From Heterohyrax brucei (Eukaryota > Chordata > Mammalia > Hyracoidea > Procaviidae): 64,000 nucleotides of DNA. The position numbers and the translations under genes were made by a program. The stretch spans positions 25,304,001-25,368,000 of the forward strand of contig CM053152.1 in NCBI GenBank assembly GCA_028571685.1, in the 5' to 3' direction. Below, piece by piece: positions 34,448-46,280 of this stretch (position 1 is the stretch's first letter; every line of letters starts with the position of its first letter). The notes beneath the pieces are model-generated. The model was given only the letters and a program-made list of their open reading frames with translations, was not told where the DNA came from and ran no database searches.

Positions 34448-34617
34448 AGTCCTGGTGGTGTAGTGGTTAAGAGCTTGGCTGCTAACCAGAAAGCTGGCAG
34501 TTTGAATCTAGAGGCAGCTCCTTGGAAACTACATGGGACAGTTCTACTCTGTCCTACAGGGTCGCTATGAGGTCGGAATCAACTCAGTGGCACTGAGTTG
34601 GGTTTGGATTTTGGTTT
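34448..34617 (+). mobile_element. AfroSINE copy, well preserved
   Basis: GAGTCCTGGTGGTG start, A-box TGGTGTAGTGGTTAAG (34456-34471), B-box region GCAGTTTGAATC, body CTTGGAAACTACATGGGAC and tail GAGGTCGGAATCAACTCAG with a GT-rich end. The A and B boxes are the internal Pol III promoter of a tRNA-derived SINE. Confidence 0.93.
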
Positions 34618-34781
34618 TGCATGAAAAGAACATGGATGAATCATTCATTACACATAACTCAAGGCCAGGCCCTGGTCTTACACGAAGATCACCAAGGAGC
34701 AGGTAAATGGAATCCTAGAGCGCGTGAGCAGAGCTATGTTGATGGAATAAACGGTCTTTAATAGAAATTAATATGTCCCTT

Positions 34782-35269
34782 TGTTTTAGTTATCTACTGT
34801 TGCTAGAATAGAAATTCTTAAGTGAATGGCTCTAAAAAGAGAAATCTTATTTGTCACAATCCAGTAAGCTGAAAGTCCGAATTCAGGGTGTCAGCTCCAG
34901 GGGAAGGCTTCCTCTACTGGCACTGGAGGAGGATCCTTGCTGTCAGTCTTCCACTGGACTGGAAGCTTCTGAGGCCCAGGGACCCTGATCCTCTCCAGGG
35001 GATGTGCTCAGCTCCCAGTGCCGCTTTTTGGTGGTATGAGATCCCCAAATATCTCTGCTAGCTTCTCTCCTTTATATCTCAAGAGACTGCCTCCAGGCAC
35101 AAAACAGATTTAAACATTTAATCTTGCTCCACCAGCATAACTGCCATCGGCCTTCACTAACATCATAGAGGTAAGAATTCCAACATGGAGGGACATCACA
35201 CAATATCAGGAATTATGGCCTAGCCAAATCACTGCAGATTTCTTAGGGAACACAATACAATGTTTAACA
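34782..35269 (-). mobile_element. MaLR-like solo LTR with perfect 5-bp target duplication
   Basis: Antisense copy: TGTTTTAGTTATCTACTG at the left end and ACAATACAATGTTTAACA at the right. The interior holds GGTGTCAGCTCCAGGGGAAG and TTATATCTCAAGAGACTGCC. CCCTT flanks both sides (34777-34781, 35270-35274). Confidence 0.9.
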
Positions 35270-35274
35270 CCCTT

Positions 35275-35924
35275 CAAATGCCCAAATCATTCCACACTGC
35301 CCTTGCAAAAGGACTTTTATGGGCTGATGGCATTTCTAGATGAACACATTTGATGGAAAGCTGTATCTGGAACGAAATCATTCTGGTTGGAACTCCCACC
35401 AGTTGGCACCTCTTTCCCTCCCCAACAGATACACCTGGTAAGGAGATGGGTTATCCAGTAACACAGCCTGTCTTTGTTCTTCCTACAATTGGGTATTTTG
35501 AGTTAAATTTTATCCAAAAATTCAAGCCAAAAGTCACCTTTGGAACATGACTCTCAACTAAGCATTTTTCTTTCCCTCTTTTTCCTCTGTCTTTGGGGTA
35601 GACAACTTTCAAGACAGCCCCAATGATCCAGTATTCATGCTTTTTGGAATCACCCTCCTACAATGTGTCAGAGTTGGTCTCTGTAACCAACAGAATATGG
35701 TAGACATGACTACACAAGGGTAGATCATAAAAGACGTTGTGACTGCTTCCTTCTCCCTTATTGGCTCACTGCACCCTAGCAGCCTATAGAGCATCCACGC
35801 AAGGAGGAACTGAGGCTTCCCATTAACAGCCATCACCAACTTGCTGACCTTATAAATGAATCACTCTGGAAGCAGTTCTCCAGCCCTAAAGGAGCCTTCA
35901 AGTGATCTTAGCTGCAAATTTTTT
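35275..35924. other. Unassigned stretch
   Basis: No gene or repeat recognised. Confidence 0.45.
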
Positions 35925-37945
35925 TTTTTATTATGACTAAGTGAAAATGTACATTCTCATATAAATTTACATGCCCACCTACATGCAGCTTCCACTGCTC
36001 TCCCTGCCCGGTGACAGCACATTATTCCTCTCTGATCGATACATGTCTCATCTTCCCAACAGTCTCCTTTCCCCTCCTCTCCACCCACTCCCCTTCCTCC
36101 AGCCAGAGGTCAGCAGGATGATATCCTATAGATGCATAGAACCATAAAGTGCACCCACTATATGGTCACTCTGCATCACCAGGTCCAATTCTTTCACGTC
36201 TGAAGAGTGGACCTTCATTATGATTTATGGGCAAGGGCAGCATCAGGGCCAGGGGCCATGCTCCCAGGGGAACCCTGAAGCTGCTGGACCATCAATTGTG
36301 GTTTTTTAGTGGAAATCTCAGATGGACCCCTTTTCATTCTTAGGTTCTCAGGGAGACTCAACTTTGTGAGCTCCATCGCAGCTGTCACAGGTGGTGGCCA
36401 GGCACGATCTGGTTCTTCCGGTCCCAAGTCGATGTAAGCACCCACTCATGTGGGTTTCTCTGTCTTCTGGGTTGTCTTTCCCCCATGTCATTTTGGTCCT
36501 CAGTGAGTATCCATTCCTGCTGAGTTGAGACCATTTGCTGTGCCCTCGGATGGCAACTAGACAGCTTTTAAGACCCCAGGTGCCACTCACCAATGTGGGG
36601 TTCAGAGAGACCTCCTAGCAAAATGCTAGTTGTGCCAATAGGCCTCGATTTCGCCTAAGAGCATGGTCTCCTCCCCCTGCCCCAGCTACTCTATCCTTGC
36701 AATATTGGGTTAAAATGGAAGGAGTATTCAAGTTATGTCGAAGTCCGTGTAATATTGTTCTTGTTTCTAATGGCTGATGTCACTGATTTCACCCAACCAA
36801 ATTTCTACCAACTATCTAATCTAAGCCCTCCCCTCCACACCCACCCTCCCTCCTCTCCCTTGCAGCCATCAAAGAGTCTTTTCTTCTATGTATAAGTCTG
36901 TTTTTGAGTTCTTATCGTAGGGGTCTCTACAATATTTGTCCTTTTGTCACTGACTACTTTCACTCAACATAATGCCTTCCAGTTGAAACCAGGTTATGAG
37001 ATGTTTCCTGGAATCATCACTGTTCTTTATCATTGCATAGTGCTCCATTGAGTATATACACCATAGTTTACCTATCCATTCGTTTGTTGTTGGGCATCTG
37101 AGTGGATTCCATCTTTTTGCTGTCATGGACTGTGCTGTGATAAACATTCTTGTGCGTGTATCTGTTGGTATGAATGACCTTGATTCTGTAGGATATATTC
37201 CAAGTAGTGGAATTACTGGGTCAAATGGTATATCTATATACATTTTTTTAAGGAAGCGCCAGATTGTTTTCCAAAGAGGTTGCACCATTTTGCAACCCCA
37301 TCAACAGTGTAGGAGAGTTCCCCTTTCTCCACAGCCTTTCCAGCATTTGTTGTTTTGTGTTTTTTGGATCACGGCCAACCTTGTTGAGGTGAGATAGTGT
37401 CTCATTGTAGTTTTGATAACTAAAAATCATGAATATGTCCGCTTGTGGTTTTTGGCTGCCTGGATCTCCTCTTTAGAGAAATATCTGCCCATCTCCTTTG
37501 CCCATCGCTTAATTGGATGATTTATCTTCTTCTTATTGATATTTTGTAGAACCTTATAGATTATGGAGATGAGGCATCAGTCTGACATAGAGTTGTCAAG
37601 TAGTTTTCCCCATTCTGTAGGTGACCTTTTAACTCTTGTGATAAAGTCTTTGGATGAGCAAAAGTGTTTGATTCTTAATAGTTCCCATTTATCTATTTTC
37701 CCTTCTGTTGATGGTGGCTTGTTTGACAGATTTTGAAGTCTATCTACATTGTGTATTAAAACTTCCATTGTTGTTCGTACTTTTTCTTGGATGGGCTTTA
37801 TCATTTTAGATTTGATATTTAGGTCTTTTATCCAATTCGAGTTGGTTTTTGTATAAGGTGTAAGATGTGAATCTTGTTTCAATTTATTGCAGATGGATAT
37901 CCAATTTTGCCAGCACCATTTGTTGAAGAGATTGTTTTTACCCCA
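35925..37945 (-). mobile_element. L1 3' half, 5'-truncated
   Basis: Antisense L1: T-run at 35921-35931 (A-tail), about 1 kb of 3' UTR of the same type as 17609 and 52290, then the ORF2 C-terminal half up to about 37945. GCAAAT precedes the T-run and recurs at 37965, a weak candidate target duplication; if real, the element extends to about 37964. Confidence 0.88.
36947..37945 (-). pseudogene. L1 ORF2 C-terminal fragment, dead
   Basis: L1 ORF2p is the endonuclease/reverse transcriptase; only its C-terminal part remains. The first open part (37577-37882) reads LTPYTKTNSNWIKDLNIKS then KHFCSSKDFITRVKRSPTEW. After a frameshift comes the C-terminal cysteine motif CWKGCGERGTLLHC, with a TGA directly after its HC. 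The part 36947-37288 reads WKTIWRFLKKMYIDIPFDP then PLLGIYPTES and ends LEGIMLSESSQ, the usual ORF2 C-terminus. No endonuclease or polymerase core is present. Confidence 0.9.
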
Positions 37946-39479
37946 GTTTAATGTCTTAGGGTCCAGGCAAATCTTGATTGTAATGTCATGAGAGGCCCTG
38001 AGTAAAAACCTTCTAGCTCAGCAGCTGTCAAGTTCCTCATCAACTGAAACTGGGAATCCTGTAGACAGATTTTGTTGCTTTAAAGGGCTAGCATCAGACA
38101 AGCAGGTGTCTAGAGTACAAAATGTAATGGAGATACAATTTTCAAACAAGTTCAATGTTGTTACCTCACCCTTTCCTTCAACCTGTTATTTTAAGCTAAG
38201 CCTTAGGGTAATTTATTTCATTATATAGATAAGTAATATATTCTCCTTCTGCTTCTCTTTGTTCTCTTCCTCCTTCTTTTCTTTCTTTTTTTCACTCCTT
38301 TGCTGTATTTCACTCAGCTAGGTTCATTGTGACTTCCTAGAGGTGTGTCAGTTATTTCTCTCAGGCTTCCTGTTACCGGGAGCTACGCTGTAACTAACCA
38401 CTTAGAGATAACTATATTTGATTTAGAGTCCAATATTGTAATCCTTTATGCCAGGCATTTAATTTAGGAAACAAAAGAGCCACAACCATCATGCATCTGT
38501 TGCTTTTTGTGTATTGATACAGGTTAATGGCATCTTTATCAGGTGCTACTCTATCAAGAAGATATTAAAACCTCTCTCTTACCACAAGTGTGCTAGTCAA
38601 GAATGTTTTTCATGATGTGGAACAATGGGTTTGTGGTCTAGGACACAGCATGGAGTCAGGGGGGCGGGGTAGAAGAATAGCTACAGTTTTTATAGGTCAA
38701 TAAGAACCAGAGGTTTTCTACAAAGAGAGTGCAGCCAAAGACTTTAGTGACAGCGTCAAGGGCAAACATTTAATTCAGTACTGTATAGCAACTAATGTTG
38801 AAGTTTTCTCAAACTTCTTTAGTTGGTAAGAGATTGACAGATGCTACTGTGAGACTTTAACAATTTCTTATCATCTCTAGAATGTGTCAATATATTCAAC
38901 AACAACCCCAACAATAACAACATACTTCTTCAATCCAAATACTGCTGATTCTAAAAAATTTATGAGAACATTGATGTGAATGAAAAAGAGGCCATGTATT
39001 TTATTCCTTTGCCTTTTGATGAGGTTGAATTTGTCTCCACTCTTTTGTTAAAGGTCATACACAAAACCAATACAATTCAGGATTCCTTTCAGATATACTT
39101 ATGCTACTAAGATATTACGACATAATTAGTATAGACAATGTGGAGTAGAAAACTATTTTTAACTAAATTATACTCAAATATGCTAAAAGTTGAGGAAATA
39201 AATTAAGATGGCCAACATGTTTCTCCTCAGCTTGAAAGATTTAGCACTACCAGTATATTATCAACTCAATAAGACAAAGCAAAACCCTAGCAAACATTGA
39301 AAGGAACCAGCCTTTAATTATAATAATAAGTGATAAGAAGGAGGAGGAGGGAGATGTAGAAGGAAGAGGAGCAGGTATACAAGACACAAGAGAAATAGGT
39401 AGAGAAGAGGAGGAAGAGGTGAAAAAGAAGGAACAATATCAGCTAATACCTATTGACTAATCAACTGTCTAGGCACCAC
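37946..39479. other. Unassigned stretch
   Basis: No gene. AT-rich with a purine-rich tract at 39332-39430. Repeats not recognised. Confidence 0.45.
39332..39430 (+). repeat. Polypurine (GA-rich) tract
   Basis: Nearly pure A/G sequence (AAGGAGGAGGAGGGAGATG, GAAGAGGAGGAAGAGGTG) with few pyrimidine breaks. Confidence 0.7.
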
Positions 39480-39640
39480 TCTAAGCACCTTTGCAGAGCT
39501 CACAGCAGTCCTAGAGAGAGAGCCTATTGTTGTCTGCATAATACAAGAGGTCACTGTGAGACATAGAAATGAAGTGACCTGTTGGAGGTCACCTGGTTAG
39601 CAAGTAGCAGACTCAAGAAGGGCTATGATTGTTTAGGTTA
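39480..39640 (-). mobile_element. MIR fragment
   Basis: Antisense MIR: CTCTAAGCACCTTTGCAGAG, GAAGTGACCTGTTGGAGGTC and ACCTGGTTAGCAAGTAGCAG. Confidence 0.7.
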
Positions 39641-39655
39641 CCAATGAGACACTGT

Positions 39656-39812
39656 TAAGCCCACTGCCACTGAGTCTGGTCTGACTCATAGTGACCCTAT
39701 AGGACAGAGTAGAACTGCCCCATAGAGTTTCCAAAGAGCATCTGGCTGATTTGAACTGCTGGCCTTTTGATTAGCAGCCATAGCATGTAATCACTATGCC
39801 ATCAGTGTTTCC
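39656..39812 (-). mobile_element. AfroSINE copy
   Basis: Antisense: GCCCACTGCCACTGAGTCTG, ATAGTGACCCTATAGGAC, AACTGCCCCATAGAGTTTCC and GATTAGCAGCCATAGCATG. Confidence 0.92.
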
Positions 39813-41454
39813 TTAAAGCACATAGTATGCAATGAATGCTCAATAAATGGTTGTTATTCTGCATTTTGTGGTAACAGTCAACATTAGCTAGAAGGAAGAG
39901 GACTGTCTAACATGAAATGTGAATGAATTTCATATTGTCTGTCTGTTGTAACTTTAATAATGATATTTCCTGAGTGGCACTATAAATTAAACTGTCTGCG
40001 CATCAAGTGCCTGCTTCCTAGGATTTCTGAGTTTCTTTTAACATCCAATAAAGCTTCTACTAATGTCACATATTAGCTTGTTAGTGGTGATCATTCCTGC
40101 AGTGTTGAACCTTAGCCACAGTATAAATATCTTCTACATTTTAGGATACATATATTTATAGACACATCATTGTTGATCTTTGTCATCAACAACTAACTTT
40201 AGAAAAACTTACCTGAAGGACTGTTCTTAAAGGTATACATTCTTATTTCATTGTGCCCGTTTTCTTAAATGTGATTTTTTACTACATCATCACTGCTGAC
40301 AGAAGTATTGCAGAAACAAAATCTGGGGGGACCGTTAGACCCCTGCTTTCATAGACAGGAGCACTTTAACAGGTATCTTCTAGTGTTTGTTCTCAATGCA
40401 CTAACAGGGTTAGTCTCGGTTCTCATTCTCAAATACAGATGGTCCTTTCCAGCTCTCTCTCTCTCTCTAGCTCTCACTGCCACTGTCTATCAGAAGAGCT
40501 CACCCCTAGTTGCTTGTCAGGTGCAGGCGCTTGGCAACCTAGAGCCAGGCTCAGTGGAAGAACACGTTTATGACCATGGCCTAGCCATTGACAGGATAGG
40601 CTGGCATGTCTCACTTGTCAGTGGCCAACCAGATGATTGCTTCCCCAAAGGTGGGAACAGGTGCCTCTCTTTTGTCTCTACTGAGCTTTTTTTTTTTCCC
40701 CCTCCAGTCAGGCTGTTGTGCGGGTTGCCCTTAGGTAAAATCCACTTAGATGGCACCTGGCATATATTTTTATTTCACTAAGAAACAGCTACTAAAGATA
40801 GTCCTTTGCATAGTGAACTAAATGGCCAACCATGCATCCCTCTTAGCCTAAAACCATAGCTTTTCATTAAGGTAGCACCCTCTTTCCCCTGATTCCTGTT
40901 GTAAACTGGCTTCTCTGAAGAATGATCACAGTGGAGAAGTCACATGCAGACTTTGCTCAACATGAGATCAGAAGGAGGGGGTGTACGTGATGCACTTATT
41001 TTCCAGAATAAAACCACAGGAAGAGATTAGAGTCCATAGCCTATCAGAATTTGTAAATTTAAAAGACTTTTACAATGTTCCCATGTGGTAAATGGTTTGA
41101 TGCCCCTGTCTGTTTCCGCTGAATGATTCTCAGACAAGCTTGTCAAATGAAAGGGGTCTTGGGATCATTTTCAGGGTTTGCCTAGAAGAGGGGGCCTGGA
41201 AAGACTATGTCCCACTTCACCACCAGCCTTGTGTATGTACTGCTCAAGGGACACTTGAGCAGTGTACTGCCATCTGCAGAGCAAAGCAGAAAGCTTAGAG
41301 AGAAAGACAGAAGGCTTGAGCTCCACAGTAAGAAGTGTGAGTGTAAGGCCCAAGGTCTCTTGGCAACCTTCCTTTCTCTTGCTCTTCCTTTCACTCTATG
41401 TTTGCTCACACTTTCCCATGAGAACCAAGTGTTCTTAGTTGCCCAAGAGTGGGA
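39813..41454. other. Unassigned stretch with an unexplained open frame
   Basis: No named repeat. A 157-codon plus-strand frame at 40308-40781 (start MQKQNLGGPLDPCFHRQEHF) has one hydrophobic stretch and low-complexity parts from a CT-repeat and a T-run. No family is recognised, and chance is the default reading. Confidence 0.4.
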
Positions 41455-42054
41455 CCTCACTCCTTTCCTCGAGGAAATTCACTTTGGATACATAGATATA
41501 GGCATTAACATAGATACAAACCAAACCAAATGAAACCCATTGCTGTTGAGTTGATTCCAATTCACAGTGCCTCATGGGACAGAATAGAACTGCCCCACAG
41601 GGTTTCTAAAGAGCGGCTGTTAGAACTGAACTGCTAACCTTTTTGTTAGTAGCATGAGCTATCAGCCACTGTGCCTCCATGACATAGACGTAGACATAGT
41701 TGTAGATGTAGACACAGTCTCCTACATCTGCCGTAACAAAATGCCACAACTTGGATGGCTTTAAATACTAGAACTTTACAGTCTCACAGGTCTGGAGGCT
41801 AGAAATGCAAGTCAGGGTGTCAGCCACAGTGACTCCTTTTGAAGGCGCTGAGAGAACTGTTCCATGCCTCCTCTGGGCTTTTGATGGTTCCTGGCAATCC
41901 CTGGAGATCCTTGGCTTGTAGCTATATCTTTGGGCAATGTCTTTCTCCTGTGTATATTCTCTGCTTTTATAAGACCCCTCTCAGAAGGGATTAGAACCTA
42001 CGCTACTCCTGTGTGACTTCATGTAAATTTAATTGATAACATCTTCAAAGGAAG
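41455..42054. repeat. Segment duplicated in rearranged form at 47.7 and 49.3 kb
   Basis: Part A (41455-41834) recurs inverted at 47696-48103; part B (41849-42054) recurs in direct orientation at 49321-49527. B differs at 4 of about 206 positions. A carries the same AfroSINE insertion in both places and differs mainly by a copy-number change in a GTCTACATC-type repeat. Here A and B are contiguous within one LTR, so this is the likely ancestral arrangement. Confidence 0.92.
41517..41681 (-). mobile_element. AfroSINE copy (inside duplicated segment)
   Basis: Antisense: AACCCATTGCTGTTGAGTTG, AACTGCCCCACAGGGTTTC and TTTTTGTTAGTAGCATGAGC. Flanked by ACATAGATA / ACATAGACG, a likely diverged target duplication. 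Confidence 0.88.
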
Positions 42055-42140
42055 ACTTTGTTTAAGAACACCAGCACATTCAGGGGTTCAAGGATAAGGA
42101 CATCAACATACCATTTTGGAGGACACAATTTAATTCTGCA
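41720..42140 (-). mobile_element. MLT1/MaLR-type LTR, older family
   Basis: Antisense LTR: CCGTAACAAAATGCCACAAC, TACAGTCTCACAGGTCTGG, CTTGGCTTGTAGCTATATC, CTTTTATAAGACCCCTCTC and a closing ATTTTGGAGGACACAATTTA. This is the layout common to MLT1-type LTRs across placental mammals. Confidence 0.7.
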
Positions 42141-42814
42141 TATACACACACATGCACACATATTCACATTAGCTCTTATATATACTCATTAGAAATATAC
42201 GTCACTGACAGCAGTCATCTTCTTTCTCAGGATATTGCATATATTCCTAGGTGATAAGCAATGCAAAACTCATGAGAATAACTGCTTAGATGCATTTCAG
42301 GCATCAGTTAAAGGCTCATTGAAGAAATATTTGATCTGCAGAAGAATTACAAATGAAGAGAGACAAATGATTCACTTTGGGTGAATCTATTCTCTATAAA
42401 TATAAAATGTTGGCTAGTATGAAACTGTTGTGGTTGAGTTTTTATCCCGCTACAGATCATGGCTAAAGTGACCTTCTCAGGACTCTTCACATAGCACCAG
42501 ACAGACCTCTGTCTCTGTTATCTGCAAGGCCAGCCTTGTGTGCAGCCAGCTGACCATGAAAAGCTAAACATCCTTGTCAGAAAGTAAATTCCATTAAGGC
42601 AGAAACTAACCCATCCTTGAGCATAAATTCTGAATGTTTAGTACAGAACTCTGCACCTCATGGTCACTTAATACAGATTTGCTGATTTGTTGACACATTA
42701 CTTGGAAAAGTTGTGTCCTTTAAAATAAGCATGAACAGCATTTATCAGTGTGACTTCAGCCAATTCCCTATCCTTTTTGGATTGCTCTTCCCACATCTGT
42801 AAAAACTATAGTGG
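42141..42814. other. Unassigned stretch
   Basis: No gene. The end (42755-42810, CCCACATCTGTAAAAACTAT) may be a MIR piece. Confidence 0.4.
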
Positions 42815-43025
42815 TTAACATTTATTGAGCACTATTCTTGTACCACATACTGGGGCTAATCACTTTACAGTCATAGCCTCAGTGAATCCTTGACATATCT
42901 ATAGTATATGAACTATGATTATTTTACAGACGAGAAGATTCGAGCACAAAGGAGACTCAGGTCACTGAGTGGTTAAGTGGCAGAGTGAGATCCTGAAGGC
43001 AAAACCAGGCTCCAGGGTTCATATT
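42815..43025 (-). mobile_element. MIR-like fragment
   Basis: AACATTTATTGAGCACTATT, ATTTTACAGACGAGAAGATT and GAGTGGTTAAGTGGCAGAGT are antisense MIR blocks. Confidence 0.65.
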
Positions 43026-43889
43026 TTGCCGCTACCCTGGCATAGGCATAATAAAAGTGCCTGTAACTAATTCATCTGTATACACAGTCAACTTTAATGA
43101 GATCCCCTAAGTTGTGGTAGAAATTAAGTTGGAGAAGGACAATGAAGGCTATTGAGTTAGGAATGCTTTCAGCTGCAAGACACAGATTATCCAACTGAAA
43201 GTGTCTGGCAGGCAGTGGGCTCTCTGGGAATGGTGACCCTGCTGCTACGTGTCTGGGCATTGACCATTCTTAGGATCTTTGGTAGAAAGGATTATACTTT
43301 CTAGTAGCCCAAAGAACAGTAAAAAGCAGGGAGATGCGTGAGACACTCAGCCTTTGAACAAGTTTTAATTCCTCACTGAACTCACACAGATCATCCAGGT
43401 AAGGACTTTGCCCACCCCTAAATGTCTCCCTATACGTGGGAAACACAGACACCCGTTTGAGTGGTGAAATTGGAAGAGTCCTAGTTCTTCCTGTAACAAC
43501 TTTTCACTCTTAGAATGCCTGCAGCCCATTTATGTGAAACCAGGCCAGAAGTAACTAACTAGAAGAGCAATGACTTGAGAATTAAAAAAAAAAAAAAAAA
43601 AAATTACTAGTAGTGGAATCCCTGATGATTCTTTTTGTTACTTAAAGTTTCGCTTTAAAAAAAAAAAAAAATCAGGTGCGCACTTGAAAATGGGGAGCAT
43701 GAAGATTAAATGTTTGGCTTCTGGCTTTTATAAGAGTCTATGTTTTTCATTGTTGCTACCATTGTGTTCTGTTAGGAAACACCCAGAAAAGAGGTTAGAA
43801 TGTGTTTTCTGTCCATCCTGTCTGCTACCTTTTTTTGTTAGTGATAATGTTCTTGAGGCCCCCGTCAGCTTCTGGGCGTTGCAGTAGTC
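43026..43889. other. Unassigned stretch with A-runs
   Basis: A-runs at 43584-43604 and 43657-43671 may be tails of unrecognised short retroposons. No gene. Confidence 0.45.
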
Positions 43890-44360
43890 CTCAGCTTTGT
43901 CTTTCTGCCTCAGATCTCTCCCCCTCTAATGTATTCTGCTCCTTACCACTGAATTAATCTTTATGAAATACTGCTTTCATTATGCCATTGCCTTGCACAT
44001 AAAATTGTAAGATGTTGCTTCCTTCCTACTCAATAAACTCCAGACTGTCTAGCACCAAGCATTCTTAGTCTTCCATCCTCAGGCCTCGGTGAATTCATCT
44101 TCTCCCCCCTTATTTCCTAGTGACAACTGCTTCCTCCCCTAAAGCAGCTCCTCTGCCCTTGATGCATGATGGGCAATTCTATCTCCGATCCCTCACTTTT
44201 AATTTGGAATTCTCTATCCTCTCTCTTTAGCTCACTTTTCAATTTATTTGTAGGTTCTGTTTAACCATGTTGGCTCCTCTTACTAGTCTTGCCTCTCACA
44301 GCAATCTCTCCTCCCTACCACCATATATTTTATATTGCTTATTGTCCAGAGACATTTTCA
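43890..44360 (+). mobile_element. L2-like LINE fragment
   Basis: Pyrimidine-rich old LINE pattern: TGCTCCTTACCACTGAATT, CTCAATAAACTCCAGACTG, CAATTTATTTGTAGGTTCTG and TTGCTTATTGTCCAGAG. Tentative. Confidence 0.45.
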
Positions 44361-44383
44361 CTGTTAGTGAGGATTGGGCAAAT

Positions 44384-45215
44384 GCTTCTGTTGTCATTAG
44401 CTGCCTTAGAGTAGACTGCAAGTCACAGTAAACCTGTGCACAAAAGAATGAAATGTGAGTGAGTCTAATGTCATCTTCATAATGATTGCTATGTTGGAAC
44501 CCCTTGCTGCCACCACTATGTCAATCCATCTCATTGAATGCTTTCTTTTCCACTCACCCACTACTTTACCAGCATAATGTGCTTTTCTAGGGATTGGTCC
44601 TTTCTGGCAACATGTCTAAAGTTAGATGACATGTTGCTATCTTTACTTCTAAGGAACATTCTGACTGTACTTCTTCCAAGACAGATTTGTTCTTTCTTCT
44701 GATAGTTCATATTACATTCAATAGTCTTTGCCTACACCTCATAATTCAAAGTCATTAATTTTCCTTCAGTTTCTCCTATTCAGTGTCCAGTTTTGCAGGC
44801 ATATATTGAAAATACCATGGCTCAGGTCAGGCACACTTTAGTCCTCAGACTGATTATCTTTGGTTTTTAAGATTTTAATTAAGTTTTTGCATCGGATTTG
44901 CTTAATACAATTCTGTGGACATTGATTGTGGATCCAAGTAAAATGAAATCCTTGAAAACTTGAGTCTTTTCTCCATTTATCATGATGTTGCTTATTGGTC
45001 CAGTTATGAGAATTTTGTGTTTTTTTTGATGTTAAAGTATAATCCATACTGAAGGTTGTAGTTTTTGATCTTCATCAATAAGTGCTTCCAATCCTCTTTA
45101 CTTTCATCAAGCAAGGTTGAATATTGCAGATTGTTAGTAAGTCTTCCTCCAACCTGAAGCTCCATTCTTCTTCATATAGTCAACCTTTTCAGATTCAAGA
45201 AGCAAATGCTAGATG
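44384..45215 (-). mobile_element. RTE-type LINE, 5'-truncated, dead
   Basis: Antisense RTE from the tail (GTTGTCATTAGCTGCC) through CACTATGTCAATCCATCTCA, GTGGATCCAAGTAAAATGAA and CATTTATCATGATGTTGC to the finger/palm region. The bases coding the catalytic Y-A-D-D are deleted near 45118. Confidence 0.87.
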
Positions 45216-45553
45216 CACTTATTATAGTGGACCTCGATGGGACTGCCCTGATTTTCATGGTCTTGCAAGTTTTCTGTCTTTGACAGGATGTGGTTTTTAC
45301 CACTTTTTAATCCTTATTAGTGGAAAATACCTGAGTTTACTTCTCTAACAGACGTCTGCTTTATACAGTTCCCAGGTTTTGCAATACTATTCCTATTTTT
45401 TTTCTCCAATATAATTGATACTGTGTTATGAGCAACATCAGGTATGGATTTTAAGCATACGCATTATGACAAGCATTGTTAATTGCCCATTTCAGTGTCT
45501 TCCTTCTTTGTTACCAGTAGGGCTCTGACTTTTTTCCCCCTGTAATGTGTCCA
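45216..45553. other. Unassigned stretch
   Basis: No gene or repeat recognised. Confidence 0.4.
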
Positions 45554-46280
45554 GGGAGGTGGGGTTAAGATGATGGAGTAGCCACGTGTATCCTGTGAAA
45601 CCTCTAACAACAAAGAACCAGAAAAGCAACTGGATAGATTATATAGAACACTATAGGGGCCCTGAATATCAGGGAGAAAGCTGAGAGATTGGACTAAGTG
45701 ACAGGGAGGAGAGAGTGGGCCCACAAGCAACCAGTTTGCCCAGAATTAAATCCACACCCTACAGAGACATGTGCTTCTGCCATTGTGTTGGCAGTGGTGG
45801 TGCTGCAAATGGAGCAGCAGTGTGGCAAGTGTACTGTGTCTTTCTCAGTGGGGAACCTGAGCTTTGGATGGTTGTGCCTACAGGATCTCAGAGGACTTCC
45901 ATTTCAGTGCCACTAAGCTAAATACTTATGAACTCACATGGATTTTTATCTTTCCCATGGGCTGATCTTTTCTCTCTTACCCACACAGACCTGTATCTCT
46001 TGTCTGATCTGCACTGAGGACCAAACTCTGACATACCACCTGGGCTGAAAGTGGGACCCCTGACACACACCTTTAGCTAGTCTACCAAACTTAAAGTGGG
46101 AAGCCAAGTGGGGAGGCAGAAAGGTATGACAGATCCCCTGAGTCAGGAAATCCCCTCACTTTTCTCAGCACACTCACGTCCAGCAAGCTGAGCCCACACG
46201 AATCACTGTTACTGACTGGGCTAGCAAGTTGGATATAATTCTAAGTACCTGATGACAGGGCTTTGGAATTTCTAAGGCTC
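45554..46280 (+). mobile_element. L1/HAL1-type 5' UTR
   Basis: Begins GGGAGGTGGGGTTAAGATGA then TGGAGTAG, the usual L1 5' start with a GC-richer untranslated part after it. ORF1 does not follow directly; an L1 ORF1 lies 2.2 kb further right (48527), with duplicated DNA between. Whether they are one element is not known. Confidence 0.6.

Noticed and set aside
34448-34520. tRNA gene from A and B boxes
   Set aside because: The boxes belong to the tRNA-derived head of a SINE; no cloverleaf continuation and the SINE body follows directly.
36947-37882. Functional reverse transcriptase gene
   Set aside because: Only the C-terminal part of L1 ORF2, with a frameshift and a stop inside the cysteine motif.
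35925-37975. Clear target duplication GCAAAT around the L1
   Set aside because: Only 6 bp next to a T-run and an uncertain 5' end; kept as a weak candidate in the feature note.
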